From the NCBI GenBank assembly GCA_021397835.1, contig JAJFZO010000631.1:62001-126000 (forward strand): a stretch of DNA of 64,000 bases, in the 5' to 3' direction. The stretch is from Moringa oleifera. Its lineage: Eukaryota > Streptophyta > Magnoliopsida > Brassicales > Moringaceae. The position numbers and the translations under genes were made by a program. Below are positions 50,501 to 63,290 of this stretch, in pieces. Positions within the stretch are counted from its first letter, which is position 1. Each line of letters opens with the position of its first letter. The notes under the pieces are model-generated. The model worked only from the letters and a program-made list of their open reading frames with translations. It was not told where the DNA came from and made no database searches.

Positions 50501-50816
50501 AGATTAAATAAGTATGAGCCATTTGTCCTAACTTTATAAGCAGCTCAAGTTTATTATATTCCTTATCCAAGCTTAAGGCGCAATAAGCGTGATTAGTGGG
50601 TTGTTTGCAAGATAAAGGCCAGGTCTATCATTGAACTTTCAGATGCTAGTTTCATTTATGAATCAATCTAAGATGCTTATTTTCAAGATGATGAGAGAGA
50701 TATTCATCAAACTGAGAATGATACAGATAATCATCAGGTCAGATGAGTCAAAATTTGAAAGATATTCTATGGAAGAAGAGGACAAGGAAGAGGAAGACCT
50801 TGAAGATGATGATTAG
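47540..50816 (+). pseudogene. CACTA B transposase (TNP2-like)
   Basis: Same domains as copy A but the start ATG is ATA. LMDGNKIRCPCN lies at about 47655-47690 (TCATGGATGG). The tnp2 region has a deletion of about 230 bp near 48620 compared with copy C. The DUF4218 part at 49030-49350 reads KTSREDLKEFCKH-like with frameshifts; GMKSHDSHVFMQ is at about 49255-49290. The DUF4216 end has AQVYYIPYPSLRRNK (about 50535-50590) and the protein ends in an acidic tail FERYSMEEEDKEEEDLEDDD with stop at 50814. Acidic tails of this kind are seen in copy C as well. Confidence 0.8.
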
Positions 50817-50978
50817 TTTTTTTTGTTTTTCAAAGTTTTTTGGTTTGAATTATTTAATCTATTATTTATATAATTTATGATAAAAATATGTGTTGAACTA
50901 GTTATTGATTAGAGATTCTATCAACTTTTTAAATCTATCAAACTGACTTAATCTTATCATGTTCATTAATATAATTGG

Positions 50979-52596
50979 ATGAGAAGCCAAGGGAGACGAG
51001 GTGACTTTGGACGGAGAGGTGACTCTAAAGGGAGAGGTGAGTATCTCAAAGGAAAAGATCTAGGATCTGCATCTTCATTTTCGCATATCTCGAACGAAGA
51101 GGAGAACACAGCTACACCATTTCCACATGTTTCAGCCTTTTCTAGGTTTGTTACTGCTAGGATGTCTAGCTCAGGGAGTATATAGAGTTTAAGTAGACAG
51201 CAGATTTATGTAGATAATAACACATAAGTATTTATAATTAATGTTTTTAGTACTTTATATCATTATCTTTATAAATTTTGTTAATATTTATTTATTATCT
51301 TATTTGATAGGATCGAGCCTTTGCATTAATGTTCTGTGAAGATTTATAAAATTTTTCAAGAGAGGGTCAATCCATGTGGGTACACGTAGAAGACTATTTC
51401 TAAAAAAACGAAAGATTTTTATTATTAAAAATTCAATTTATATATAATTATTTACCAATAAAAATTCTATTACATTTTATCATACTTACTAACATTTATT
51501 TTGTTGCAAAAGCATTTTACATGGGTCGAGGCTATGGATGGCATAGTGAAGACTACATGGGATGCTCGAGCTGCTTACTGATATGCTTATTTGATGTATG
51601 CATGTTGTCATAAGGTAAGAAATAAACCTCAATTTGGCCTTGATAATGTTTAGGAGCAGTAATAGATATAATGGAACCGATCAGAGTACAAATAGAAGTA
51701 CGAGACCATGTCCCATAATCGACGGAGTAAAACCGATGAACATGAGTTGAGTTCCTTTTGACATAGTGCCGGTTCATGCTTAGTGCTAAACTATTGTCAA
51801 CACTTGGTATGTATTATATTTAAATTACTTAAATAAATATAAATGAAAATGCTATGATTATTTATCATGTATTTTATTTTTTCAAGTACGGGAGTGGGGT
51901 TGTAAGCTTACTGCAATAGAGCTTTCCAATCGGGCTCATACTAAAAATTCTAATCTTAATGAATTCATAGATGCATATTCCACGAAAGTAAATGTCAGTT
52001 TGTTATTTTTAACATTTAATAAATAACTCTAATTAAATCTTTTTTTTTTAACTTCATTATTTGTTTTAGGTAATGAGTAAGTTAATAAAATATTTTATGT
52101 ATTATAAGAACGCTTTGAGAAATTAGTTTCCTCGAATTACTAGCCATAAGAGGGATCTTTAGATATGCTTGAGGTAAACTAAAGTATGCTTTGCTATGAG
52201 GCAGTAGGTGAAGAGAAAAGGCATCGAGTGTACAGGCTTGGGAGCCAAGCTCTGTTATGGTATTCAGGCAACAACTTTAGTAGTGGACGCTTTGTTGATA
52301 ACCTAGCCATGCAGTATATACGTTCTCAGATGAAGGCTATGGAAGAGGGCATAGAGCTGAAGTATAAGTCTATAGAGGAGCGTATGGAGGAGAAGTGTAG
52401 GACTTTAGGAAAGAGATTAGAAGAGGAACATAAGGCATTGGAGCATGATTTCGTAGGGTGATAGAGCATGATCGCATATGCCTCGAGACCGAGTTGTAGG
52501 AGTGCTTATAGAGAAAGGTTAATTTGAATAAGTGCATCCATAGGATGGAGGTTTTCCTTCTGGCAAATGCACCCCTAAGCACTACCTAATAATTAG
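50979..52596 (+). pseudogene. CACTA B second gene (Transposase_24-type)
   Basis: The first exon MRSQGRRGDFGRRGDSKGRG is Arg/Gly-rich, followed by ASSFSHISNEEENTATPFPH to a stop at 51185, probably just past a splice donor. MYACCHKVRNKPQFGLDNV follows at about 51590-51650. Then CYEAVGEEKRHRVYRLGSQA (52190-52250) corresponds to the GKAYGFGSE motif of CACTA 1, and a Glu/Lys-rich coiled coil (MKAMEEGIELKYKSIEERME, 52330-52390) is followed by a C-terminus with stop at 52594. Internal stops break the coiled coil. It is the best preserved second gene in the window. Confidence 0.75.
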
Positions 52597-52739
52597 ATAT
52601 TATTTCTTATATGAATTCGTTTTGATGAGAACATAATATAATTTATATTTATTATCTTTTTTTTATGAATTTTGTCTAATTTTATTTTATTTTCTTTTAT
52701 TTAGCTACATTCTAAAATTAGTTTTTTTTAAAAAATTAT

Positions 52740-53143
52740 TATATTAGCGACAGATGTATATTAGTTGTTAATCAGTTTTTAAGTTAGTGACTGATTAAAT
52801 TGGTCGTTAGTTTCTCGACAGATAAAGATCCATCGATAAAGTAGCGACAAATTCATATTGGTTCGCTAACTAGCAATAAATTTATATCAGTCTTCAATTT
52901 AGCAATAGATTTGTATCGGTTGCTAGTTTAGCGATTGATCTACACCTATTGCTAAAATAGTGATAGATTTGTATCAGTCGCGAATCAATCACTAATTTGC
53001 GACATATACAAAATTTAGTCATTAATTTTTTCGTGACAACAATTTTAACTACTAATTTTATCTATCGCTAAAATTTTTATTGATACTTATATTTAATTTA
53101 GCAACGAATTTATCTACCACTAAAACTAGATATTTTTGTAGTG
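52740..53143 (+). repeat. CACTA B right subterminal repeats
   Basis: About ten units of 30-40 bp carry TAGCGACAGATTTGTATCGG and TCGCTAATTTAGCGA variants, ending in the terminal repeat. The same array is at the right end of copy C. Confidence 0.85.
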
Positions 53144-54925
53144 AGATTGATTATGAACTAGATATGGCAAAACTTGATACCTCACTACACTTGAGAAATC
53201 ACCTTTAAGAGCAGAAAGCTTATTTGCCAAAAAAAAAAAAAAAAACGTTTAGAATAACAAGGCTAAAAAATATTTTTCAATTAAGAAAAAGCTAAAACAG
53301 CAAGAGCATACCAATGACTATAATTTTGTTATCCAATATGAAACCATCATCCATAGTAATTTTAGTCTCAAGAACTTCACTAATAAAAGAATCAACCATT
53401 TCCTTATCCTCTCCACCAACTTTCTCCATTTTGATATCAGTATCCAAGAATGATGAATCTAGGTTTAGGTATTTTTTGATAAAAGCCTGCTTAAATTCAT
53501 TCATTGCTTGATCATAGACTGTAATTGAGTAAGCGCACATTAACTGTGAACGAACACCTCTATCATTCTAAATAGATTCAACAGAGTGAGTTTTTAGATG
53601 CCTAAATGGTGGGGTCTCCAAACTTAGTACCACCATGAGATGAGCCTTGCCTACTAGAGTATATGGGGCTCAACAAAGGTGGCTCTTTGGATTTACTAAA
53701 AGAATGACTTTTTTTTTTTGGCATTAATGAAACATAAATAAGGGATGGTATGGGTTTGGAATATGGTTTCTTGGGGGAGGATTAAAGGAAGGCTCATCTG
53801 ATACCATTTTTCTCTTTGAGCTAAAATCACGACAGGCTTTTTCTTTTTTCACATCTTTTTAGTCAATTTCAGGGGCCATCAAATTAGGAGGAGAAGTGGT
53901 CTTACTCAAATCTTCACTTGTTGCAAGAAAAAAAACATTAAAAACATGTTAAATCCTAATAGATAGAGATAAATACAGTAAGCTACAAAGAATAGAATTG
54001 AAATCAATATCCCCAATGTTTGGCATAACTAGTCTCCCTTTTATGCGATAAGTTAAAGAATACCCTCATTGGATTGAAGCCACCAAGGGTCATAGAAGAT
54101 CCAACATAGATCGAGATGAAGATCAAAGAAGGGAAGTTAAAAAGATATATAGGTTCATTCTAACTGAAAGAGGGCATGATGCAAACAATGGATCTGAAAT
54201 CTTTTTAGAGGTGCGTTTAATAATATCTTGAATGCCACATCCCTTCATCACCTAAAAAATTTTTGTAACTCCATCACTAATAATCTCAAGAGCCTTTCCA
54301 TCAACAAGAATGTCATCTCTCTATTTACAATAACTTGTAGTTAAACGTAATCCCAACTGGTAAAATAGAAATGCTTTTTCTAAGAGTCCACTACTTTGCA
54401 GCCTTGGAAGCAAAGAGCATTAGAGCCTAAAATAGAGATAGTAAAACCCAAGAGTCTTAGCATTTATTTTAAGGGTAAGAATTTGGCAAAAACTCAATCT
54501 AAAACTCATTAAAACCTGGTTTAACCATTGCGCCTAGGAAACCATGTTTTAATAAAAACTTCTATAAGTAATTTACAAAGAAGAAACCCTAAAATATTTG
54601 CAAAGGTCAAACAAAAATGGCCAAAACCAAAGAGGATTCCTAAACCTCAAAGTTGTCGAGTAATCACAAAAAGTGTACTACTTTAGGAAACAAGCCCTAT
54701 TGTATAAGAAAGAAGGTATTAAGCTTTATGAGCCTAGCTATTTTTTTCTCTTTCCTAATTGACTCTAACTCACTGACAAAAAGTTGAAACATCACATGAG
54801 ATGCAAAATAAGAAGTCATGGTAATGAGGTGAAGAGCAACACTTACCCACCATGAGAACAGGAACAAGAACAAGAACTAGAAGTTGAAGATGAAAAGGTG
54901 TGTACATCACTAAAAAAACTCCTAA
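53144..54925 (+). repeat. Gypsy 2 post-pol region, partial copy 2
   Basis: It begins with the AGA target duplication and matches 61288-63072 almost throughout (TTTAAGAGCAGAAAGCTTAT; AATCCTAATAGATAGAG). It stops after ACTCCTAAA, where CACTA C begins in mid-element; the joint shares AAA. It includes an open minus-strand frame (53540-53292). Confidence 0.85.
53292..53540 (-). pseudogene. Antisense reading frame in the gypsy 2 post-pol region
   Basis: An 82-codon frame reads MCAYSITVYDQAMNEFKQAF then LDSSFLDTDIKMEKVGGEDK. The copy at 61700-61490 keeps YSIAVYDQAMNEFKQA but has stops after it. Upstream on the same strand both copies also share SSRQGSSHGGTKFGD (near 53640 and 61800). Tat-lineage plant gypsy elements are known to carry an extra antisense ORF between pol and the 3' LTR, and this may be its remnant. 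I do not recognise the protein, and it could also be chance. Confidence 0.4.
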
Positions 54926-55304
54926 AATTTATGTAGTGTCTTCTTTGTTCTTCGGGTACATATTAATGGATATAAGTGTGTTTTGCAATATTTATACTAT
55001 GATGTACTTGGAGAATTATGAAGATATGTTGTCAAATTTTTTACAAAATGAAATGAATAATGAGTTACGATATTGTGCTTTACATAAGTATATATTTCTG
55101 AATGATATAGAACTATTTGCCTTTGAAGTTTGGGTGACATACGTGAAACGTTAAATAAATCATATTATAAGTCATGTCTTTTTTATGTATCCTCGAAATT
55201 TTTTATAATTATTTTATATAGCAATAAGTTTTTAAATTATTAAAATTTTTAAGAAGTAAGTTGTTGAAAACTAGTTTAATTAAAGCTACTTGAGAAACAT
55301 AAAC

Positions 55305-58300
55305 ATGAATATATTAGAGTGCTAGTGGAAGTACTTCAGGTTTACAGATGGATTCTTGGATTAGAAATTATTGGATGGTACGGAATATGTTACTCAGTTT
55401 GTTTGTAATCAACGAGCCTTCATGGATGGAGATAAGATAAGGTGTCCATATAATCGTAAAAAGTTTTAAAACTATTGTTATGCAGCTGTTGATGTGGTTA
55501 AATATCATTTGACTAATATAATTTTGTACTAGGATATTATGTTTAGAGTTGTAATGGGGAAAATGATGAGAGTTATAATAATTGGACAACTTGAATATTG
55601 TACTGGAGAAGGATTTATTACTATGTATGACTATGCCAATACATACCAAAGAATAATAATGGATGTTGCTGATCTAGAATTTAATCTTGAATACATGGAG
55701 GAATCCTTGAATCTAAACGCTCAATGTTTTTACGATATGTTGAACATTGCTAATCAACAATTATGGGATGGGTGTCAAAATCATTCACAATTATTTGTTG
55801 CTGTTAGAATGTTGAACATAAAATCAAAATATCATATTTTAGAAAAATGTTATTATGACGATATTTACCAATTAATGAAAGAGGTAATGCTAGCAATAAT
55901 CTCATGATTGAGAATTTTTACAGTGTAAAAAAATGCTTGCAAGATACGGGGTTATCGATTGAAAAGATTTGCTTTTGTAACAAGAGGTGCATGATAAACT
56001 ATGGCAAGGATAGTGAACTAAGTTCTTGTAAGTTTTGCAATCACTACGGTATAAAAGATGACGATAAAGATTTGATAAACAAAAAACACTTGTTCCATAT
56101 AAGAAGATGTATTATTTTCCTTTCAATCCATGTTACAAAGACTATATGTATCTAAAGCCACAGCTAAAAACGTGAGATGGCATGCAAAACACACTTGGAT
56201 GGTGTAATATGTCATTGCTTGGACTTTTTTGCTCTAATGCATTTTAGTCAATCTCATCATTTTTTGCTGCTGAATGTACAAACGTCAAAATAGGTTTAAG
56301 TACTGATGGATTTCAATCATTTAGTCAGTAAGGACAATAGTACTCTTTATGCCCGATAATAATCACGCTATATGACTTATCCTCTTGGATGTGTATGAAG
56401 GAGGAGTACATGTTCCTAACGATAATTATTTATAGACCAAAAAATCCAAGAGTTAAATTAGATATTTATTTGCAGCCTTTGATAATAGAGTTATAAATGT
56501 TGTGAGAGGTTGGGATGTTTACATATGATATCTCTTGCAAACATATTTTTGTTATAAAAATTGCTCCACTATAGATCATTAGTGACTTCCTTGCCTACTC
56601 AATGTTGTCTAGTTAGAGTACATCAAGAAGTCTGACTTGTCTTTACTATAGAGAAGATTCAAATGTATTTACTTTTCCAAAGGACACAAGCAATCTTGGT
56701 TTGATAACCACCATAAGTTCTTATTAGAAGATCATCCATTTTGGAGGAATAAAACTACATTTATTAATAATAGGATAGTGAAAAAAATAACTCCTCCTAT
56801 TAAAGTTGGGTATGAATTGCTACATGATATAAATCCATTAAGGCTGAAAAAAGTTACAAAAGTAGGATATAACCAGATAAATAGTCTTTTTTTGTAAGAC
56901 ATGCAATTGGAGGAAATGAAGCATTTTTTGGAATCTAACTTATTAGTGAAATACTTTAATACGACATAATCTCAATATCATGCACATAGAGAAAAATATG
57001 TTTGATAATGTGTCTAACACAATCATAAACGTAGAAAGAAAGGCAAAGGATAATGCAAAGTTTAGGAAAGACTTGAAAGAATTTTGTAGACACCCTGAGG
57101 TAGCAAGGAATGTGACAACTGAAAAATACCTTAAAGCTTGTTATACCCTTGATAAAGCTAGTAGAGAAGCATTGCGTGAGTGGGTAAAGAATCTAAGATT
57201 TCTTAATGGATATGTATCAAACTTGGTAAGGTGTATTGACATGACAAAACATAAGCTGTTTAGGATGAAGAGTCATGACTGTTATGTTTTTATGCAACGA
57301 TTATTACCTATCGCATTTCGTGAGTTGTTGCCTACTAATGTGTGGCACACAATAATCGAGTTTTTTTTTTTAAAAGAACTTACATCAACTACCATTTGGG
57401 TTGAAGATATGAAATGACTTAAAAATGAAATCCCTATAATTTTTTGTAAATTCGAATATATATTTCCTCCAAGCTTTTTGACTCGATGGAACATCTTTCG
57501 GTGCACTTGGCTTATGAAGCAAAGATAATCAGTCTAGTGCAGTATCAATGGATGTATCTATTCCAAAGGTACTAATTGTAAATTTATGTAATTAATAAGT
57601 CATTTTAATCACTTAATTATTTGATCATCCTTAATTATTATCAAATGTACTTATGAAAGTTGAAAAATAACATTAAGAATAAAGTAAAAGTGGAAGGCTC
57701 GATATGCAATGAATATTTGGTTGAAGAAACATCATTTTTTTCTCATACTACTTTGAATCACATGTCAACATAAGAAATTGAAAATTATCACTGAATGATG
57801 CTAGTGATTATGAGCTGAAATAGCATAAATAAAATCTCTCAATCTTTAAACATCTCGGTCGAGAATTTGGAAAAGAAAAATCTACATATTTAATAGAGGA
57901 AGAATATCAAGCCGCACATACAATACATATTTCATAACTTAATCATAACAATTGACTTAACCATTCACACATAAAAATGTTCTTTGACAATAATCGTCTT
58001 TTTTCATGCTAATCGTTTGTAGGATTTATATTTCTTAATTACATGAAATAACTTATCGTGAGGTTAACACTTATATGGACCTTCAATTTTCTAGTTTGTT
58101 TAATATATGTGTGCATGCTTGTAATCTAAACCCTTATTTGATTAATCATTTTTGGTGAATATAGTAAAATAACTCTTTTTTTAATATTTACAAGTGTATA
58201 ATCTATTAAACTTTGTTGATAACAATTTTATTAAGGATGTTTCCAAAAGTCTATTAAAGTCAATGAAATCATACCCAAGATACTATGTCAATGGGTATAA

Positions 58301-58923
58301 ATTTCATACTCAAAAGACATGATTCGGATAAAGCTATAATGAATAGTGAAGTCTACATTAAAGGGTCCAATTATAATGCAGATGAAAACAACTATTTTGA
58401 TATATTGGTCAAAGTTCTACAATTAGAATTCACGCATTATGAATCAATAGAATTGTTTCATTCAAGTATGATTGGTTTAATCCTACACTAAATGTGGGCA
58501 CAAAAGTACATAAATCATATAATCTAATGGGCATGAATTACACAAAGAGATCAAATAAGTATGAGCCATTTGTCCTAGCTTTATAATCAGCTCAAGTTTA
58601 TAATGTTCCTTATCTAAGCTTAAAGCGCGATAAGCATGATCGGTGGGATGTTTGCAAGATAACGGTCAGGTCTATCATTGAACTTTTAGACTTTAATTTT
58701 ACTTATGGATTAACCTAAGATGCTCTTTTTCAAGATGATGAGAAAGTTATTAATCAAATTGAGAATGATACAAAAAATCATCCTGTATTTTTAAATGATC
58801 CAAGTGGGACAGTAATAGATATTGATGAAGAAGAAATTAAACCTGTCAGATGAGCTAAATTTTGAAAGATATTCTACGAAGGAAGAAGACGAGGAAGAGA
58901 AAGACCTTGAAGATAATCATTAG
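55305..58923 (+). pseudogene. CACTA C transposase (TNP2-like), best preserved copy
   Basis: It starts near MNILECXWKYFRFTDGFL. The Transpos_assoc part has RAFMDGDKIRCP (about 55415-55450). LEYMEESLNLNAQCFYDMLN and MLNIKSKYHILEKCYYDD (55690-55880) are the tnp2 N-part; KICFCNKRCMINYGKDSELS comes next (55960-56020). FLLEDHPFWRNKTTFINNRI (about 56715-56780) is the family's HPFR.NK..F...R motif. DUF4218 is nearly whole (56980-57417): HIEKNMFDNVSNTIIN, EWVKNLRFLNGYVSNLVRCI and MKSHDCYVFMQRLLPIAFRE. DUF4216: NSEVYIKGSNYNADENNYFD (58340-58400), YEPFVLA and YNVPYLSLKRDKHDRWDVCK (58560-58660). The acidic end EEDEEEKDLEDNH stops at 58921. Stops and a few frameshifts remain. Confidence 0.88.
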
Positions 58924-59132
58924 TTTTTTTTTTGTTTTTAAAATTTTTTTGTTTGAATTATTTAATCTATTATTTTTTATAATCTATCATAAGAAATGTG
59001 TGTTGAACTAATTATTCATTATATTACCTTTTCATCATATATATTTAGGGGTTTTAGTTTGATTCCCAAGGAAGATTTTATCGAATTTTTTTAAATATGT
59101 CAAACTAACTTAATCCTATCAAGTTCATTAAC

Positions 59133-60686
59133 ATGATTAGAAGAGAAGCCAATGGAGATGAGGTGACTCTAGTGGGAGAGGTAACTCCTTAGGGAAAGGT
59201 AAGTATCTTGGAGGGAAAGATCCATGATCTGCATCTTTACTTCCACATGTTTAGGATGAAGAGGAGAACACAACTAAACCATCTGCACATGTTTCAGTCT
59301 CTTCTAGGTTTGTCACTACTAGGATGTCTAGCTCAGGGAGTATGCAGAGTTCAGGTAAACAGTAGATTTATATAGATAACAACACGTAAGTATTTATAAT
59401 TAATATTTTTAATACTTTATATCATTATCTTTATAAATTTTATTAATATTTATTTATTATCTTATTTGATAGGATTAAGCCTTTGCATCAATGTTCTATG
59501 AAGATTTATAAAATTTTTCAAGAGAGGGTATTTCTAAAAAAAACCAAAGATTTTTATTATTAGAAATTCAAGGTATGTATAATTATTTACCAATAAAAAT
59601 TCTATTACATTTTATCATACTTATTAACATTTATTTTGTTGCAAAAATATTTTGCATAGGATGAGGCTATGGATGGTATGGTGAAGGCTACATGGGATGC
59701 TCGAGCTACGTACCGATATACTGATTTAAGGTATGCATGTCGTCATAAGGTGAGAAATAAGCCTCAATTTATCCTTGATACTGTTTGGCAATGGTAGTAG
59801 ATAGAATGGAACCAACCAGAGTGTAAACAGAAGTACGAGACCATATTCCATAATCGACGGAACGAAACAAACGAACATGAGTTAGGTCCCTTTTGACATA
59901 TTGCGGGTTCATATTCATTGATGAATTGTTGTCGATGCTCGGTATGTATCATGTTTAGATTACTTAAAAAAATATAAATGAAAATGCTATAATTATTTAT
60001 CATGTATTCTATTTTTTTCAAGCACGAGAGTAAGGTTATGAGCCTACTACAATAAAGCTTTTCAAACGGACTCATACTAAAAATTCTAATCTTGATGAGT
60101 TCATAGATGAGTATTCTAGTAAAGCAAATACATTTAATAAATAACTCTGATCAAATCTTTTTTTACTTCATTATTTGGTTTAGCAAATGAGTAAGTTAAT
60201 AAAATGCTTTATGTATTATAGGAACACTTTGAGAAGTTGGTTACCTCAGCTTCTTAACCACAGGTGGGATCTTTTGATACGCTTGAGATAGATTATAATA
60301 ACATTTACTATGAGGCAATATGTGGAGAGAAAAAGTGTCGAGTGTACGAGCTTGAAAGTTAAGCTCTATCATGATATTCAAGCCATAACTCTACCGGTGG
60401 ACACTCTATTGATGATGTAGCTATGCAGTATATGCCCTCTTAGATGAAGGCTATGGAAATAGGTATAGAGTTAAAGTGTAAGTCTATGGAAGAGCGTATG
60501 GAGGAGGAGTATAGGACTTTACAAGAGAGATTGAAGGAAGAACGTAGAGCGAGGCAGCATGATCACATACGCCTCAAGACCGAGTTATTGGAGCACTTAT
60601 AAAAAGAGGTTAATATGAATGAGTGTATCCACAAGATGGAGGCTTTCCTTCTAGGAAATGCACGCTCAGCACTGCTTAATAATTAG
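59133..60686 (+). pseudogene. CACTA C second gene (Transposase_24-type)
   Basis: The frame starts MIRREANGDEVTLVGEV and is broken soon after. MDGMVKATWDARATYRYTDL and RHKVRNKPQF (about 59665-59770) give the conserved Y/R-rich block. YYEAI.GEKKCRVYELES (about 60307-60360) is followed by a coiled coil MKAMEIGIELKCKSMEERME then EEYRTLQERLKEERRARQHD (60445-60560) and an end NARSALLNN with stop at 60684. Its introns have visible AG and GT ends near 59390 and 59960, but donor changes make them uncertain. Confidence 0.75.
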
Positions 60687-60829
60687 ATGTAATTTCTTAT
60701 ATGAATATTGTTTTTGATGAGAACAAAATGTAATTTTGGATTTATTATCTTTTCTATGAATTTTATTTTATTTTATTTTTTTTATTTAGCTACAATCTAA
60801 AATTAATTTTTTAAAATAAAATTTATTAT

Positions 60830-61287
60830 ATTAGTGATAGATATATATTAGTCGTTAATCAGTTTTCATGTTAATGACTAATTAAATTTATCATTAGTTT
60901 CTTGACAGATAAAGATCTATCGGTAAAGTAGCAACAAATTCATATTGGTTTGCTAACTAGCGATAGATTGATATCGGTTTTGAATTTAGCGACAGATTTG
61001 TCTTGGTCGCCAATTTAACGATAGATGTCTATCGGTCGTCATTTAGTGACAGATTTGTATCGATCGCTAGTTTAGCTATTGATTTATACTTGTTGTTAAA
61101 ATATTGACAGATTCATATTGACATCGAATTAATAGCTAATTAGCGACAGATTCAAAATTTGGTAGTTAGTTATTTTGTGATAACAATTTTAACTACTAAT
61201 TTTATCTATCGTTGAAATTTTTAGTGGTAAATTTATTTAATTTAACGACGAATTTATCCGTTAATAAACCTAGATTTTTTTGTAATG
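60830..61287 (+). repeat. CACTA C right subterminal repeats
   Basis: Units with TAGCGACAGATTTGTCTTGG and CGATAGATTGATATCGG variants at 30-40 bp steps parallel those of copy B with more drift. Confidence 0.85.
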
Positions 61288-63290
61288 AGATTGACTATGA
61301 AATAGATACAGCAAAACCTGATATCTCGGCTACAATTGAGAAATAACCTTTAAGAGCAAAAAGCTTATTTGCCTAAAAAAAAAAAGCAAAAGAAGGTTTA
61401 GAATAACAAGTCTAAAATTTATTTTTCAATCAAGAAAAAGCTAAAACAACAAGAGCATGCCAATGACTACAATTTTGTTATCTAATGCGGAACTAGCATC
61501 CATCGTAACTTTAGTCTCAAGAACTTAATTAACAAGATAATCAACCATTTTCTTATCCTCTCCACCAACTTTCTCCATTTTTGCATCAGCATCCAAGAAT
61601 GATGAATCTAGGTTTGGGTATTTGTTCGACAGAAGCTTGCTTAAATTCATTCATTGCTTGATCATAAACTGCAATTGAGTAAGAATACATTCATATGTGA
61701 ACAACCACCTCTGTCATTCCAAATAGATTCAGTGGAGTGAGTTTTTAGATGCACAAATAGTGGCAGTCTCCAAACTTAGTACCACCATGGGATGAGCCTT
61801 GGCTACTAGAGTATGTGGGGCTTACCAAAAGTGGGTCTTCAGATTTACCATAAGAATGACTTTTTTTTAAAAAAAAAAATTTTTGGCATTAATGAAAGTT
61901 GAATAAAGGATGGCGTGGGTTTGGAATACAGTTTCTTAGGGGAGGATTATAAGAAGGCTCATCAGATACCATCCTTTCTCTTTGAGTTAAAATCATGATA
62001 GGCTTTTTCCTTTTTCACATCTTTTTAGTCGATTTTAGGGGCCATCAAATTAGGAAGAGAAGTGCTCTTACTCAAGTCTTCACCTATTGCAAGAAGAAAA
62101 ACACTAAGAGCATGTTAAATCCTAATGGATAGAGATAAATACAGTAAGCTACTAAGGATAGAATTGAAAATAATATCCCTAATGTTCGGCATAATTAGTC
62201 TCCCACTTATGCAATAAGTTAGAGAATACCCTCATTGGGTTGAAGATGACCCACCAAGGATCACAGAAGATCCACCATGTGTCGAGGATAAAGATCAAAG
62301 AAAGGAACTTGAAGAGATATCTAGGTTCATTCTAACTAAAAGAAGAAATGAAGCAAACAATGGATCTAAAAACTTTTTAGAGGTGCATTTAATAATATCT
62401 TGAATGCCACATCCCCTTAATGCCTTAAAAAATTTCTAACTCCATTCCCGATAATCTTAAAAGCGTTTCAATCAACAAGAATGTCATCTCTCCATTTACA
62501 TAACTTATAGTTAAACTTATCCCAACTAGTCAAACAGAAATCCTTTTTCCAAGAGTCCATTACTTTGCAGCCTTCGGAGCAGAGAACATTATAGCCTAGA
62601 ATAAAGATAGTAAAACCTAAGAGTCCTAGGATTTATTTTAAGGGTAAGAATTTGACAAAAACTTCAACTAAAACTCATTATAACCTAGTTTAGTCATAGC
62701 GCCTAGGAAACCATATTTTAATAAAAACTCCTAAGAGTAATTTACGAAGGAGAAACCCTAAAATATCTAAAAAAGGTCAAACATAAATGGTCAAAACCAA
62801 AGATGAATCCTAAAGCTCAAAGTTGCTGAGTAAACGTAGAAGGCGTACTTCTTTAGGACATAAGCCCTATTATATAAGTAAGAAGGTATCAAACTTATGA
62901 GCCTAGGTATTTTTTTTCTCTTTCCTAATTGACTCTAACTCACAGACAGAAAGTTAAAAGACACGTAAGATGCAAAATAAGAAGTCATGGTAATGAGGTG
63001 AAGGGGAAGACTTACCCACCATGAGAATAGGAGCAAGAACTAAAAGCTGGAGATGAAAAGGTGTGAACATCACTAAAAATGCCCCCAAAGATGAAGCAAT
63101 AACCCGTGGAAAGACAATCTGAAAACTGAACATAAGGTAAGTCCACAAATTCAAGACTTTGCATTTATCTATACACACGAAAGGAACAGGTACATATGAT
63201 GAAACAAAAAATGTCAAAGGACACATGTTAGAATTTTACTTTTTGTTTCAAAAAATTTGTCATTTTAAAATCAAGGAGGGAACTTTTTGT
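61288..63290 (+). other. Gypsy 2 post-pol region, right part (full)
   Basis: It follows the AGA after CACTA C and runs to the purine tract TCAAGGAGGGAA (63271-63282) in front of the 3' LTR. It is non-coding on the plus strand. Minus-strand open stretches (63226-62954, starting MCPLTFFVSSYVPVPFVCID; and 61700-61490) line up with those in the partial copies. Confidence 0.7.

Larger units (their letters stand above)
47386..53143 (+). mobile_element. CACTA element B (5' truncated, intact right end)
   Basis: It begins inside the region equal to A 37330 and runs to a right end AGATATTTTTGTAGTG followed by AGA. The reverse complement CACTACAAAAATATCT matches the left end of A. The TNP2 gene and second gene are both present. 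Confidence 0.85.
54926..61287 (+). mobile_element. CACTA element C (5' truncated, right end kept)
   Basis: The left edge equals A 37092; the right end AGATTTTTTTGTAATG differs by one base from TAGTG and is followed by AGA. It holds both genes and is the least rearranged of the three copies. Confidence 0.85.

Noticed and set aside
52740..53143. Regular repeats as a CRISPR array
   Set aside because: Units vary, spacers are not unique sequences of constant length, and the array ends in a CACTA terminal repeat in plant DNA.
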